Source: Phycisphaerales bacterium (GTDB taxonomy: Bacteria > Planctomycetota > Phycisphaerae > Phycisphaerales > SM1A02). Taken from it: DNA of 64,000 nt. The notes beneath the pieces are model-generated. The model searched no databases and had not been told where the DNA came from. It saw only the letters and a program-made list of their open reading frames with translations. Positions 40,543-49,352 of the stretch are shown here, one piece after another. Where the stretch lies: positions 222,301 to 286,300 of the forward strand of contig JASMLR010000003.1 of NCBI GenBank assembly GCA_030748575.1, read 5' to 3'. The stretch's first letter is position 1; each line of letters starts with the position of its first letter. The translations under genes were made by a program, and so were the position numbers.

Positions 40543-41733
40543 GTGACGTGGCCGACCATACTGACGTTGATTGCAGCTGTGCCCGCCGGTTTCTGCGCCG
40601 TCTGGTGGGTGGTCTTCATGTGCCGGCTCGGCCGCATGATCTCAAGCGGGATGTCGCTGCGAGCGGGACTTACGAATCAGGTTGAGCCCGAACTCGTGTC
40701 CATCGTCGTGCCTGCTCACAACGAGGAGCGTGTCATCGCCACATGCGTCGATGCGCTCATGGCTCAGGACTGGCCCCTGTTGGAGATTCTGGTCGTCGCC
40801 GACCGCTGCACCGACGCGACGGAATCCATCGTGTCTGAGCGGGTCGCAAAGGACGACCGGGTCAAGTTGATCAGCAACCGCGAGTGCCCGCCGACGTGGG
40901 CCGGCAAGTGTCACGCTGCGAGGCTGGGCGCCGAGCACGCCAGCGGCAGGTGGGTGGCGTTCATCGACGCAGATACCAGCGCGGCGCCCGAATTGATCGG
41001 CGCCGCTGTGACCGAGGCAAGCCGCCGCGATACGGCCATGCTCAGTCTTCTGACGGATCTGACGTGCCACACCTGGTTTGAGCGGAGCACCCAGCCGGTC
41101 GCGATGATGGCGTTGCTCTCGCTGTTTCCGCCGGACAGCGTCAATCGCGACGACCGTCGACGGACCTTTGCCAATGGGCAATTCATGCTGTTTGCGAGGG
41201 AGTCGTATGACGCCATCGGCGGACACGCCAGCGTGAAAGAGGCGCTTCTGGAGGACATCGCCTTTGCCCAGACCGTCACCAGACATGGCGGCCGAGTCAA
41301 CGTGTTGCGGGCGGACGGCCTGTTGTCGTGCTCGATGTATGGAACGCATGAGGACTTCCTCCGCGGGTGGATGCGGATCTTTCTGGAGGCGACGGGGCGG
41401 AGCCTCCGCAGCCTCGCCAAACAGGGTGCTCGGCAGTTGTGGCTCGGCGTCGTTCTGCCGCTGCTGGCTGTCGTGTCAGCCGTGCTGGGCGCGATCGTTG
41501 GCGGACTGGTCGGCTGGGTCGCGCTGGGCGTGGGAATCGGAGCGATTGTGTTGCAGGCGATCGCGTTGGTGGCGGTCTACAGAATCGGCCGCCAGCCTGT
41601 GTGGGCTGCCGTGCTCTTTCCGATCGGGGCGGTCGAGGTCTGGCGGGTCATGCGACAGGCCTCGAAACTGCTCCGCCGCGGCGAACCGGTCCGGTGGGGT
41701 GGTCGTGAATACGTGCTTGAGCCCAGAGACTGA
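40543..41733 (+). CDS. Family 2 glycosyltransferase, HpnB/CrtQ-like
   Basis: Membrane-associated glycosyltransferase of 396 aa. An N-terminal helix (TILTLIAAVPAGFCAVWWVV) is followed by a GT2 catalytic domain: VSIVVPAHNEERVIATCVDAL, LVVADRCTDAT-like LEILVVADRCTDATESI, the metal-binding DADT in FIDADTSAAPEL, the acceptor ED in LLEDIAFAQTV and RGWMRIF (R/QxxRW position). Three C-terminal membrane segments (VVLPLLAVVSAVLGAIVGGL etc.) follow. The order resembles hopanoid-associated HpnB and carotenoid glycosyltransferases. A squalene-hopene cyclase 8 kb upstream makes a hopanoid role plausible but unproven. GTG start at 40543, ahead of the first helix. Confidence 0.88.
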   Translation: MTWPTILTLIAAVPAGFCAVWWVVFMCRLGRMISSGMSLRAGLTNQVEPELVSIVVPAHNEERVIATCVDALMAQDWPLLEILVVADRCTDATESIVSERVAKDDRVKLISNRECPPTWAGKCHAARLGAEHASGRWVAFIDADTSAAPELIGAAVTEASRRDTAMLSLLTDLTCHTWFERSTQPVAMMALLSLFPPDSVNRDDRRRTFANGQFMLFARESYDAIGGHASVKEALLEDIAFAQTVTRHGGRVNVLRADGLLSCSMYGTHEDFLRGWMRIFLEATGRSLRSLAKQGARQLWLGVVLPLLAVVSAVLGAIVGGLVGWVALGVGIGAIVLQAIALVAVYRIGRQPVWAAVLFPIGAVEVWRVMRQASKLLRRGEPVRWGGREYVLEPRD

Positions 41734-41740
41734 ACAGGGA

Positions 41741-42529
41741 CTATTCGAGCGACTCTCGCCAATCCTGCACGCGATCGATATCGGTCATGACGTAGGAGAG
41801 CGGCGTGACCGTGATGCACCCCTCCCGGAGCTGATCGACGTCCGATCCCGCCGTGGTGCTTGTGAACTGCATGCCTTCGCCAGCGGCCCAGTAGTACACC
41901 TGCCCGGCGGGGCTCACCCGTCGCTCAAAGCCTTCTCGAAGCGGGGCGGCATTCATCCCCACGACTCTGATGGGGGGCACGGGCGCGTCTGCCGATTCGA
42001 TCGGCGGCAGGTTGACGTTGAGCACTTCATGCGGCGTCAGTGGCCGCGTTGCAAGAATGCGATCGATGACATGCCGGGCAATGCAGGCGGCTCGGTCCCA
42101 GAAGATCCTGGTTCGGTCCCGCAGGTACAGACTGACCGCAATAGAGGGCACACCCAGAAAGGCAGACTCAATGGCGGCCGCGACGGTGCCCGAGTAGAGA
42201 ATGTTGATGCCGGCGTTGGCGCCGCTGTTCATTCCGCTGATCGTGAGGTCCGGCAGGCTCTCATCGCCAAACTGTTCAGGCCAGAGCGATCGAATGGCCA
42301 GTTTGACGCAATCTGCCGGCCGCCCGTCGATCGCCATGCCGCCGAACGTCGGAGTGACTTGTACCGGCTCGACCATGAGCGGGTCGGTGTAGGTGATCCC
42401 GTGGCCGGCGGCGCTTTGAACCGTCAGCGGGGCCGCGGTCCACAATTCACCGAGCCCTTCGAGCGCCGAGTGCAGTGAAACAATGCCGGGCGCGTGAATT
42501 CCGTCGTCGTTGGTCAGCAGGATTCGCAT
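41741..42529 (-). CDS. surE: 5'/3'-nucleotidase SurE
   Basis: Stationary-phase survival nucleotidase of 262 aa that dephosphorylates nucleoside monophosphates. The family start MRILLTNDDGIHAPGI carries the metal-binding Asp pair, and SGMNSGANAGINILYSGTVA is the conserved core loop. The end of the family domain is at YVMTDIDRVQDW. Convergent with the glycosyltransferase (7-bp gap). Typical length is 250-270. Family members normally require a divalent metal. Confidence 0.95.
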   Translation of the reverse strand: MRILLTNDDGIHAPGIVSLHSALEGLGELWTAAPLTVQSAAGHGITYTDPLMVEPVQVTPTFGGMAIDGRPADCVKLAIRSLWPEQFGDESLPDLTISGMNSGANAGINILYSGTVAAAIESAFLGVPSIAVSLYLRDRTRIFWDRAACIARHVIDRILATRPLTPHEVLNVNLPPIESADAPVPPIRVVGMNAAPLREGFERRVSPAGQVYYWAAGEGMQFTSTTAGSDVDQLREGCITVTPLSYVMTDIDRVQDWRESLE

Positions 42530-42575
42530 GAACCGTGGATGCTATCGCCGTGGTTCGAGGGACGGCGAGCCGGGC

Positions 42576-43649
42576 TCAGCGATAGGTCAGTTCAAACACG
42601 ATCGGAATGGTTCCGTCCGGTTCGAGCGTTTGCAGTTTCTTTCCCGATGCCCGCCATCGGAAAAGTGCGTTGATGACGACACTTTCGAACCCGGTTGCTC
42701 GCTTGGAGGGTGTCCACTGCATTTTGCCTGTGCGTGGGTGGGGCCGGCCGAGGAAGATGCGGCGTGGCTTTCCTTCCTTGTCGAACTCGATTCTGGCGAT
42801 GATCGCCAGTCGCCCGAACTGCATCTCCTGAAACGGAGTGAGTTGGGGCCGCCGCGTACGCACCTCCAGGCCGGCGGCGGCCACGGGGCCGCCTCGCTTC
42901 TTGATGTTGACCGGAACGCGGGCCGACGCATCGGACTCCCGGTCGCTTGAATCGGGCGTCGGAGGAAGGTCTTCGGACCCTGGCGCGGCCACGCCCGGCG
43001 TGGGCTCAGGGGGCCCCGGAGGGGTGTTGGTTCCGGGCGGCTGCGGCTGCGACGGGGGCGTGGGTGGTGGCTGGGCCGGGGTCGGGGTCTGGGGGGTCGG
43101 GGTCTGGGGGGTCGGGGGCTCAGTTGGCGTTTCCTGCTGCGCCGGCTCCGTGGACTCGGCGTCGCCGTCGGTCTCGGCCGGTGCGGGCAACTCGGGATCC
43201 GGGCGATCGGGAAGGTGCGGACTGGTCGGCACCGGCGGCGGGGTCGCGGATTCGGGCGCGGGCACCTGAGACGGGGTGGCCGGCTCGGCGGGGTTGGATG
43301 CAGGCGGGCTTGGCTCGGGGGCAGGGGGGTTCGGCGCGCCGCCTCCTCCGGTCGCGCCGCCGCCCACCGTGAACTGCGCCTGGTCGAGCTCGGAGAGCTG
43401 CGCCATGTGCTCCTGGTACTGCTCGTACCCGATCCAGGTGAGCGTGGATGCCTCAGACTCGTCAATCCCCAGCTTGACTTCGGTGGGATCGGGCTGGTCC
43501 TGAAAGTCCGGAACCTTGACCGCGGCGCCGGGGTCCGGGGCGACACCAGCGGCGCCGAGATCTGCTGCAAGCAGCGGAATGATGACAAGCACATTGATCA
43601 CAATGGAGGCAACAAGCGACACCGCGAGCCGCCTGTGCTCGGCACTCAC
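42576..43649 (-). CDS. TonB-like energy-transducing protein
   Basis: Protein of 357 aa anchored by one N-terminal helix (LAVSLVASIVINVLVIIPLL). A proline/threonine-rich periplasmic region of roughly 180 residues follows, including the tandem TPQTPTPQTPTP, and a C-terminal domain of about 110 residues. The C-terminus (FGRLAIIARIEFDKEGKPRR, VVINALFRWRASGKKLQTLE) resembles the TonB/TolA-type C-terminal fold (beta strands around a helix). The GTG at 43649 forms a GTGA overlap with the upstream ExbD gene. TonB function is inferred from this pairing and architecture; TolA is an alternative. No ExbB/TolQ is adjacent. Confidence 0.82.
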   Translation of the reverse strand: MSAEHRRLAVSLVASIVINVLVIIPLLAADLGAAGVAPDPGAAVKVPDFQDQPDPTEVKLGIDESEASTLTWIGYEQYQEHMAQLSELDQAQFTVGGGATGGGGAPNPPAPEPSPPASNPAEPATPSQVPAPESATPPPVPTSPHLPDRPDPELPAPAETDGDAESTEPAQQETPTEPPTPQTPTPQTPTPAQPPPTPPSQPQPPGTNTPPGPPEPTPGVAAPGSEDLPPTPDSSDRESDASARVPVNIKKRGGPVAAAGLEVRTRRPQLTPFQEMQFGRLAIIARIEFDKEGKPRRIFLGRPHPRTGKMQWTPSKRATGFESVVINALFRWRASGKKLQTLEPDGTIPIVFELTYR

Positions 43650-44071
43650 GGGCCGCCACCGTCGGGCTGGCCGACAAGTTTGATGTCGATGCCCGCCGTA
43701 TGCAGTCGGTCCCACGCCGCGGTGAGCAGGGGGCCCCGGTCGGTCAAGCCGTCCCCGGCTTCCAACGCGAGGTAGATCACGGTGCCGGGGTCCGCCGCTT
43801 TGGCTCGGTCAATCTCGGCGAGCATGCCGTCAAGGCCGGTCTGCACTTGTCCGACCCACACGGTGCCGTCGAGTTTGAGCGTGATGGCGACTGCGGGGTC
43901 TGGTTCCGTGGACTCACCCGATCCGTACGACTCGAGCGGTACCGGGACCATGTCCACTCGAACCATGAGGACCATGGCGTACACGAAGAAAGTCAGGATG
44001 AGAAAGATGACGTCGATCAGCGGCATCAATTCGATGCGCATGTCGGGGTCAGCGCGACGGAGCCGCAGCAC
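43646..44071 (-). CDS. ExbD/TolR biopolymer transport protein
   Basis: Single-span membrane protein of 141 aa that harnesses the proton gradient for TonB or TolA. The N-terminal helix carries the family MELMPLIDVIFLILTFF-type motif, here IELMPLIDVIFLILTFFVYA with the functionally important Asp in PLIDV. The periplasmic domain follows (AVAITLKLDGTVWVGQVQTG). It overlaps TonB by a GTGA. The cytoplasmic N-terminus is very short. The expected partner ExbB/TolQ (three helices) is not in the window; upstream of exbD on the same strand is a STAS protein. Confidence 0.93.
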   Translation of the reverse strand: MLRLRRADPDMRIELMPLIDVIFLILTFFVYAMVLMVRVDMVPVPLESYGSGESTEPDPAVAITLKLDGTVWVGQVQTGLDGMLAEIDRAKAADPGTVIYLALEAGDGLTDRGPLLTAAWDRLHTAGIDIKLVGQPDGGGP

Positions 44072-44074
44072 AGA

Positions 44075-44461
44075 TCAGCCCTCGGTTGCCTCGACGCCGC
44101 TCCCAGGTCCGATGCCGAGTTGAATCTCGGCGAGCGCCGTGGTGACGTCGGACGCGAAGGAGAAGATCCGGTCGAGGCCCGTGGCAATCATGGCCGACCA
44201 GATGGTGTCGCCCACACCGCAGATCAGCAGGCGTCGGTCGCAGGACTCGAGGAGCTTGCGCAGGCGAAGCAGGCTGCCAAGGTTCGAGGAGTTCACGCTT
44301 GCGACGTTTGTGAACTCGACGATGACGTGAGGCACGCCGTCGTCGCCGTTGTGTCGAATCTCGTCAATGCGATCCACAAGTGCGTCCATGTCCTCTGAGA
44401 ACATTGGCTCGTCAGAGAGTTCCGCAATCATGATGGTGTCGGACCAGGACTTGAGGGGCAT
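44075..44461 (-). CDS. STAS domain protein (anti-sigma factor antagonist family)
   Basis: Small cytoplasmic protein of 128 aa. The SpoIIAA-like fold is recognisable from FTNVASVNSSNLGSLLRLRK, which contains the conserved Ser-Ser pair (phosphorylation-site region), then CDRRLLICGVGDTIWSAM and a C-terminal helix (IFSFASDVTTALAEI). Such proteins bind or are phosphorylated by serine kinase/anti-sigma partners. No kinase is adjacent. It is separated by only 3 bp from exbD; a regulatory link to the sigma factor at 4.5 kb is possible but speculative. Confidence 0.88.
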   Translation of the reverse strand: MPLKSWSDTIMIAELSDEPMFSEDMDALVDRIDEIRHNGDDGVPHVIVEFTNVASVNSSNLGSLLRLRKLLESCDRRLLICGVGDTIWSAMIATGLDRIFSFASDVTTALAEIQLGIGPGSGVEATEG

Positions 44462-44528
44462 GCCGTTTGGCTCCTGCGGGACGCGGTCGATGGTACAGGC
44501 ACAGGGGGGTCAGACGAATGCCCTTGGG

Positions 44529-47126
44529 TCAGGAATCGCCTTCTTCATCATCTTCGATCTTCGCAGCGGCAATGAGGCGGTCTCCATCCTTGAGATTCAC
44601 AAGGCGGACCCCCTGGGTATTGCGGCCAAACCTGCTGATGGAGTCGGCGGGAATACGAACGAGCATGCCGCTCTCGCTGGCCAGAACCATGCCATCTGAG
44701 TCATGGACGTTCCGAATCGTGACGACGGGTCCGTTGCGTCCGGCTGTGCGAATGTCGCGGCGGCCTTTGCCTCCGCGGCCCTGCGTGCGAGTGGATCCAT
44801 CTTCGGAGTGCACGAGGTACTCCGCCATGGCGGTTCGCTTGCCGTATCCATTGGTCGTGACCGTGAGCAGGTCCGCATCGTCATCGACGCGCACCAGACC
44901 GACTACTTCGTCACCGGAAGCCAGGTCGATGCCCTTCACGCCCGCGGCGGTCCGGCCCATCACCCGGGCATCCGACTCCTTGAACCGGATTGACATGCCA
45001 TCGGCCGTGGCGAGCAGGATGTGATTCTCGCCGTTGGTGTGGACAACCCCGATCAGGTCGTCCCCCTCCCGGAGATTGACGGCGTTGATTCCGGACACAT
45101 TGACATTGCGGTAGTCACGCAGCGCCGTTCGCTTGACCTTGCCGAGCTTCGTGGCGAACAGGAGGAAGTCCTCGCCCTTCTCGAAATCGTCGATCGGCAG
45201 GCAGGCCACGACCTGTTCCTGATCCTTGAGGCGAAGAAGGTTGACGATGGCCCGTCCCTTGCCCGTGCGGGAGCCCTCCGGAATCTGCCACACCTTCAGT
45301 TTGAAGACGCGGCCAAGACTCGTGAAGCACAGCAGGTCTGCGTGCGAGTTCGCGGTGAACAGGAGTTCCGTGAAGTCGTCTTCGGCGAGTTGCCCGCTCC
45401 GGACGCCACGGCCACCTCGGCCCTGCTCGCGGTACGTGTCCGTTGGCAGCCGCTTGATGTATCCGCGATGCGTGACCGTGACCACCACATGGTGCTCTGG
45501 AATGAGATCGCCGATGTTGTAGTCGTCGACCTCGCTGTCCTCGATCCGCGTCTTGCGTTCCGTTCCGTACGCTTCACGGATGTCGGCGCAATCCTCGCGG
45601 ATGATGTCGAGAATCCGTTGCGGGTCCGAGAGAATGAGCTCGTACTCCTCGATCTTCTCGACGAGCGCCGAGTAGTCGGCGACGAGTTTCTCAATCTCGA
45701 GTCCGGTCAGTTGAATGAGCCGCATCGCGCCAATGGCTTCGGCCTGCACGCGAGAGAGGGCCGTTCCATCGCCACTGGCGCACTGGTCGAGGAGCATCGT
45801 GGGAATCGTTGGTGCGTACGGATGGTCCGACGCGATCTGGAACCGGCGCTCAACAAGTTTGGCAATCGCTTCCTCCCGGGTCCGGCTTGACCGGATGAGG
45901 GCGATGACTTCATCAATGTCGCAGACGGCAAGAATGAGACCTTCCAGACGATGCGCCTGCTTCTTTGCTTCGCGAAGCAGGTGCTCGGTTCGGCGGCGGA
46001 CGACGTCGCGTCGGTGGGCGATGAAGCAGTCGATGAGCTGCCGGATGCCCATCGTTCTCGGCCGGCCCCGGTCCAAAGCGATGTTGATGATCGACACCGT
46101 GCTTTGCAAGGGCGTGAACTGGTGGATCTGCCGCTCGACGACGTCAGGGTCGGCGCCTCGCTTGAGTTGCACCACAATGCGCGTGCGGTGCTTCTTCCCC
46201 GAGAAGTTCTTGATGTCCGCAATGCCCTGAATTCGGTCGGACTTCGCGGCGTCGACCATCTTGTCAATCAGGTTGTTCTGGACGACTTGATAGGGGATCT
46301 CGTCGATGACCAGGCATTCGCGGCCATTGATCTGTTCGTGATGGATGCTGCCGCGAACAATGACTCGCCCTCTCCCGGTGGCGTAGGCCTCGGCGATGCC
46401 GCGCCTGCCGACAATCGTGCCACCCGTCGGGAAGTCCGGGCCGGGAATGATGGCCATGAGCCCGGGCAGGTCGATGGAGGGATCGTCGATGACTGCGATG
46501 ATGCCATCGCAGATCTCATTGACGTTGTGCGGGGGCATCGAGCAGGACATGCCCACCGCGATGCCGCTGGATCCGTTGACCAGGAGATTCGGGAACCGCG
46601 CCGGAAGGACGGTCGGTTCGCTCCGCGTTTCATCGTAGTTGGCGATGAAGTCGACCGTGTCAAGCTTGATGTCAGAGAGAAGCTCGGAGGCCGCATTGGT
46701 CAGCCTCGCCTCCGTGTACCGCATGGCGGCCGGGGGATCACCATCAATGGACCCGAAGTTGCCTTGCTTGTCCACCAGTGGGACGCGCATCTTCCAGTCC
46801 TGGCCCATATTCACGAGCGTGGGGTAGATGACCGATTCGCCGTGCGGGTGATAGTTGCCTGACGTGTCGCCCGAAATCTTGGCGCACTTTCGATGCTTGC
46901 GGCCGGGCGACAGATTGAGGTCGTTCATGGCAACGAGAATCCGACGCTGCGACGGCTTCAATCCGTCCCGGACATCCGGGAGCGCGCGATCGGTGATCGT
47001 GCTCATCGCGTAGGTCAGGTAACTGGTGTGCAGTTCCTGATCGACCCGTTGCTCGATGACGTTGCCGATGTTGGTCGGCTCGGTGCGCTCTTCGCCTGCC
47101 TCGTCGGGGCGTTCCCTGTCACTCAT
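44529..47126 (-). CDS. gyrA: DNA gyrase subunit A
   Basis: Type IIA topoisomerase subunit of 865 aa that breaks and rejoins DNA to introduce negative supercoils. Catalytic tyrosine Y137 in MRYTEARLT, the breakage-reunion motif KISGDTSGNYHPHGESVIYP near residue 85, and the PTGGTIVGRRGIAEAYATGR segment. C-terminal beta-pinwheel repeats run to the end; the GyrA box is present as QGRGGKGRRDIRT, which favours gyrase over topoisomerase IV. Start ATG 47126 (MSDRERPDEAGEER). gyrB is not in the window. Acidic tail (KIEDDEEGDS). Confidence 0.97.
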   Translation of the reverse strand: MSDRERPDEAGEERTEPTNIGNVIEQRVDQELHTSYLTYAMSTITDRALPDVRDGLKPSQRRILVAMNDLNLSPGRKHRKCAKISGDTSGNYHPHGESVIYPTLVNMGQDWKMRVPLVDKQGNFGSIDGDPPAAMRYTEARLTNAASELLSDIKLDTVDFIANYDETRSEPTVLPARFPNLLVNGSSGIAVGMSCSMPPHNVNEICDGIIAVIDDPSIDLPGLMAIIPGPDFPTGGTIVGRRGIAEAYATGRGRVIVRGSIHHEQINGRECLVIDEIPYQVVQNNLIDKMVDAAKSDRIQGIADIKNFSGKKHRTRIVVQLKRGADPDVVERQIHQFTPLQSTVSIINIALDRGRPRTMGIRQLIDCFIAHRRDVVRRRTEHLLREAKKQAHRLEGLILAVCDIDEVIALIRSSRTREEAIAKLVERRFQIASDHPYAPTIPTMLLDQCASGDGTALSRVQAEAIGAMRLIQLTGLEIEKLVADYSALVEKIEEYELILSDPQRILDIIREDCADIREAYGTERKTRIEDSEVDDYNIGDLIPEHHVVVTVTHRGYIKRLPTDTYREQGRGGRGVRSGQLAEDDFTELLFTANSHADLLCFTSLGRVFKLKVWQIPEGSRTGKGRAIVNLLRLKDQEQVVACLPIDDFEKGEDFLLFATKLGKVKRTALRDYRNVNVSGINAVNLREGDDLIGVVHTNGENHILLATADGMSIRFKESDARVMGRTAAGVKGIDLASGDEVVGLVRVDDDADLLTVTTNGYGKRTAMAEYLVHSEDGSTRTQGRGGKGRRDIRTAGRNGPVVTIRNVHDSDGMVLASESGMLVRIPADSISRFGRNTQGVRLVNLKDGDRLIAAAKIEDDEEGDS

Positions 47127-47225
47127 TCACGTGTGTCCTCGGCAGGGGGCCCGGGGGGCCGACCCTGATTTCCATGTCCCGGCATTGTATTGGAAATCGC
47201 CCCGCCGCAGCCGCCTTCAGGCTGT

Positions 47226-47831
47226 TCAGCAGGCTTCGGCGTGCAGCAGAAATTCACGGTTTCCCGTGGCGCCGCGTCGACTGCTTTTGCCACCTCTGAT
47301 CGGAGAAATCGTGGTGCCAAGCGATCGGAGCCCCATGGCGTCGAGGGACGCCAAAACTGCCTGCAGCATGGTCTCCGCGACCTCATCAGGGAGCCGGCCG
47401 TCTTTGAGGTGCATGCGCTTCTGGTCCGCATCCAATTCGTAGTGCGGCTTCACCAGCGAGACGATCTGCCCGCCTTCGGCAAGCCACGATCTGGCCGCGG
47501 GAAGCCCATGCCGTTGGGGCGTCCAGCCGAGGTCGAGGACCACCAGGTCCACCCCGTCAGCCGGTGGTTCCGCGTGCAGCGCATTGGTCCGCTCTCGGAC
47601 GTCGACGCGGTCATCCTGCCGGAGTCGCCAGGCCAGAACTCCGTACCCCGTGTCCACGGAAACGACCGAGGCTGCGCCCCCTCGCAGAAGACAGTCGGTG
47701 AATCCGCCGACGTTGCACCCGAGGTCGGCGCATCGAAGCCCGGTGACGTCGATATTGAAGACGTCCAGGGCGTGTCGCAGTTTCTCGCCAGCGCGGGACG
47801 CCAGTGGCGGCTGTTCTGCCGATTCACTCAC
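47226..47831 (-). CDS. FtsJ/TlyA-like methyltransferase lacking an S4 domain
   Basis: Protein of 201 aa with a Rossmann methyltransferase fold. The SAM-binding motif I is CADLGCNVGGFTDCLL, a motif IV-like acidic loop is DLVVLDLGWTPQRHGLP, and IVSLVKPHYELD matches the KPQFE-type end of TlyA proteins. TlyA proteins usually also have an N-terminal S4 RNA-binding domain of about 60 residues, absent here, so the protein is a short variant. The GTG at 47831 gives a 4-bp overlap with lpxI. Likely RNA 2'-O-methylation, but the substrate and activity are inferred. Confidence 0.85.
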   Translation of the reverse strand: MSESAEQPPLASRAGEKLRHALDVFNIDVTGLRCADLGCNVGGFTDCLLRGGAASVVSVDTGYGVLAWRLRQDDRVDVRERTNALHAEPPADGVDLVVLDLGWTPQRHGLPAARSWLAEGGQIVSLVKPHYELDADQKRMHLKDGRLPDEVAETMLQAVLASLDAMGLRSLGTTISPIRGGKSSRRGATGNREFLLHAEAC

Positions 47832-48679
47832 GCGACGGGTCCGTCGCCGACACCCACGAGGGCAATGCCAGCCCGGTTGCATGCCTCGATCACGGCGGGT
47901 CGGTCGAGCAGAATGACGCGGCCGGCGCCAACGGCAATGCACCCGCATCCGGCATCGGCCAGCGCCAGCACGGAGTCGACGCCAATGGTCGGTACATCTG
48001 CCCGTCGATCATGATGCTCGGCGGCCGTCTTGAGCAGGCACCATCCACGGGCGGGGCAGAGTTCGCCTGCCCGTCGAATCATCGCGTCCGTGCCTTCGAC
48101 GGCTTCAACCGCGATGACATCGCCACCACGAACCGCCATGGCCTGCCCCACATCCATTGCAGCGATCTCGCTGAGCAGCGGCCACCCCAGCGCGATGTCG
48201 CTTCGCTGCCCGCTGGTCGGCGCGGATGTGCCGAGCACGCCTTCGCCGGCAAGGTGTTCGGGAATGTGCGTCGTCGAGTCGATGAGTGAAACTCCGCCTC
48301 TTTCGAGTTCTTCCGCGACCGCAGCGAGGACCGCGTGGTCGCGGCGGTCATGCCGGAGCCGACGATACCAGAGTCGAAGGGCCCGCCAATCCGGAAGATC
48401 CCGTACGAATCGCAGCGGGTCGTGCATGCGAGCCTTCGCGACCCGCCCGACCATGACCGCCTCGCTGGCGCGCCACCTGCGAAGCCGCCGAATCCACCCT
48501 CCCGGCCGGTACAACGACACTTCCGCCCAGTGATCGCACAGCGGGGCAAGCTCGGGGTCGGCGTGTCCTCGGAATGCCACACACGCCACGTCGAGTCCCT
48601 GCCGCTTCATGCCGCGGGCCACGAGGACGGGGAGCCGTCCCTCCCCGGCGATGAGTCCGATGGTTCTCGTCACAGCCAA
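47828..48679 (-). CDS. lpxI: LpxI family UDP-2,3-diacylglucosamine pyrophosphatase (DUF1009)
   Basis: Lipid A pathway enzyme of 283 aa that splits UDP-2,3-diacylglucosamine into lipid X and UMP. Recognised by RTIGLIAGEGRLPVLVARGM, then the central SLIDSTTHIPEHLAGEGVLG, DVGQAMAVRGGDVIAVEAVE and EGTDAMIRRAG, a signature of the family. The C-terminal VPTIGVDSVLALADAGCGCI also fits. Together with the LpxL-like protein at 10.2 kb it indicates a lipid A-based outer membrane. It shares a GTGA junction with the methyltransferase. Confidence 0.94.
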   Translation of the reverse strand: MAVTRTIGLIAGEGRLPVLVARGMKRQGLDVACVAFRGHADPELAPLCDHWAEVSLYRPGGWIRRLRRWRASEAVMVGRVAKARMHDPLRFVRDLPDWRALRLWYRRLRHDRRDHAVLAAVAEELERGGVSLIDSTTHIPEHLAGEGVLGTSAPTSGQRSDIALGWPLLSEIAAMDVGQAMAVRGGDVIAVEAVEGTDAMIRRAGELCPARGWCLLKTAAEHHDRRADVPTIGVDSVLALADAGCGCIAVGAGRVILLDRPAVIEACNRAGIALVGVGDGPVA

Positions 48680-48692
48680 AGGCTACCAGCCT

Positions 48693-49280
48693 TCAATCCG
48701 GCCCTGACGGGACCATCCGCGTCGGGTCAACGAGACCTCCCTTGCACGCAAGCAGGCGGTCCACCGCTGCGACCGGGTCCTGTTCGACGAAGAAGAGGTC
48801 CCGGGCAGTCGCGCGGACGAATCGGTGATGCACCAGGTCGTCGATCATCAGAAGCAGCGAGTTCAAGGCGCCATCAATGTTGACCAGCCCGATGGGGGCG
48901 CCGTGTTCGGCAAGCTGCCTGCCGACCAGCGCTTCAAAGAACTCCTCAAGCGTTCCCAGTCCGCCCGGCAACACAAGGATGCCGTCGGAGAGTTCCAGGA
49001 GTCGCTTGCGGCGAGCTCGCATGGTGTCATGAATCTCGAGCGTGTCACAATCACAGTCGGCTTGCTCGAGATCGACGAGGCGTTTCGTGGTGATTCCGGT
49101 GAGGGATCCGCCCGCTTGCCGGCATCCGACGGCAACCTGGCCCATGAGTCCGACACTGCCGCCGCCGTACACCACACCAACGCCGCGCTCTGCCAGCGTG
49201 TACCCCACGCGTCTGGCCGCGTCATGGAGGGACTTGGAGACGCGGGTGGAGGAACTGCAATACACGGTGACACGTTGCAT
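48693..49280 (-). CDS. LOG family protein (possible cytokinin-type 5'-monophosphate phosphoribohydrolase)
   Basis: Rossmann-like protein of 195 aa. The family signature VYGGGSVGLMG and PGGLGTLEEFFEAL are both present, in the usual spacing. The ATG at 49280 gives MQRVTVYCSSS. LOG/YvdD proteins hydrolyse nucleoside 5'-monophosphates to the base and ribose phosphate; bacterial members have a similar activity on AMP in some cases. The physiological substrate here is unknown. It is divergent from the glycosyltransferase-family 4 gene at 49353 (72-bp gap). Confidence 0.93.
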   Translation of the reverse strand: MQRVTVYCSSSTRVSKSLHDAARRVGYTLAERGVGVVYGGGSVGLMGQVAVGCRQAGGSLTGITTKRLVDLEQADCDCDTLEIHDTMRARRKRLLELSDGILVLPGGLGTLEEFFEALVGRQLAEHGAPIGLVNIDGALNSLLLMIDDLVHHRFVRATARDLFFVEQDPVAAVDRLLACKGGLVDPTRMVPSGPD

Positions 49281-49352
49281 GACGCTGCAGGGTATAGAAC
49301 AGCCGCGAGCCGCGAGTTGGCGGTCGGGCGGCCGGTCGGTCATGATGCGTCC

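Noticed and set aside
43060..43140. Possible tandem repeat or CRISPR-like array
   Set aside because: It is the TPQTP-encoding repeat of the TonB-like proline-rich region, in frame and without spacers.
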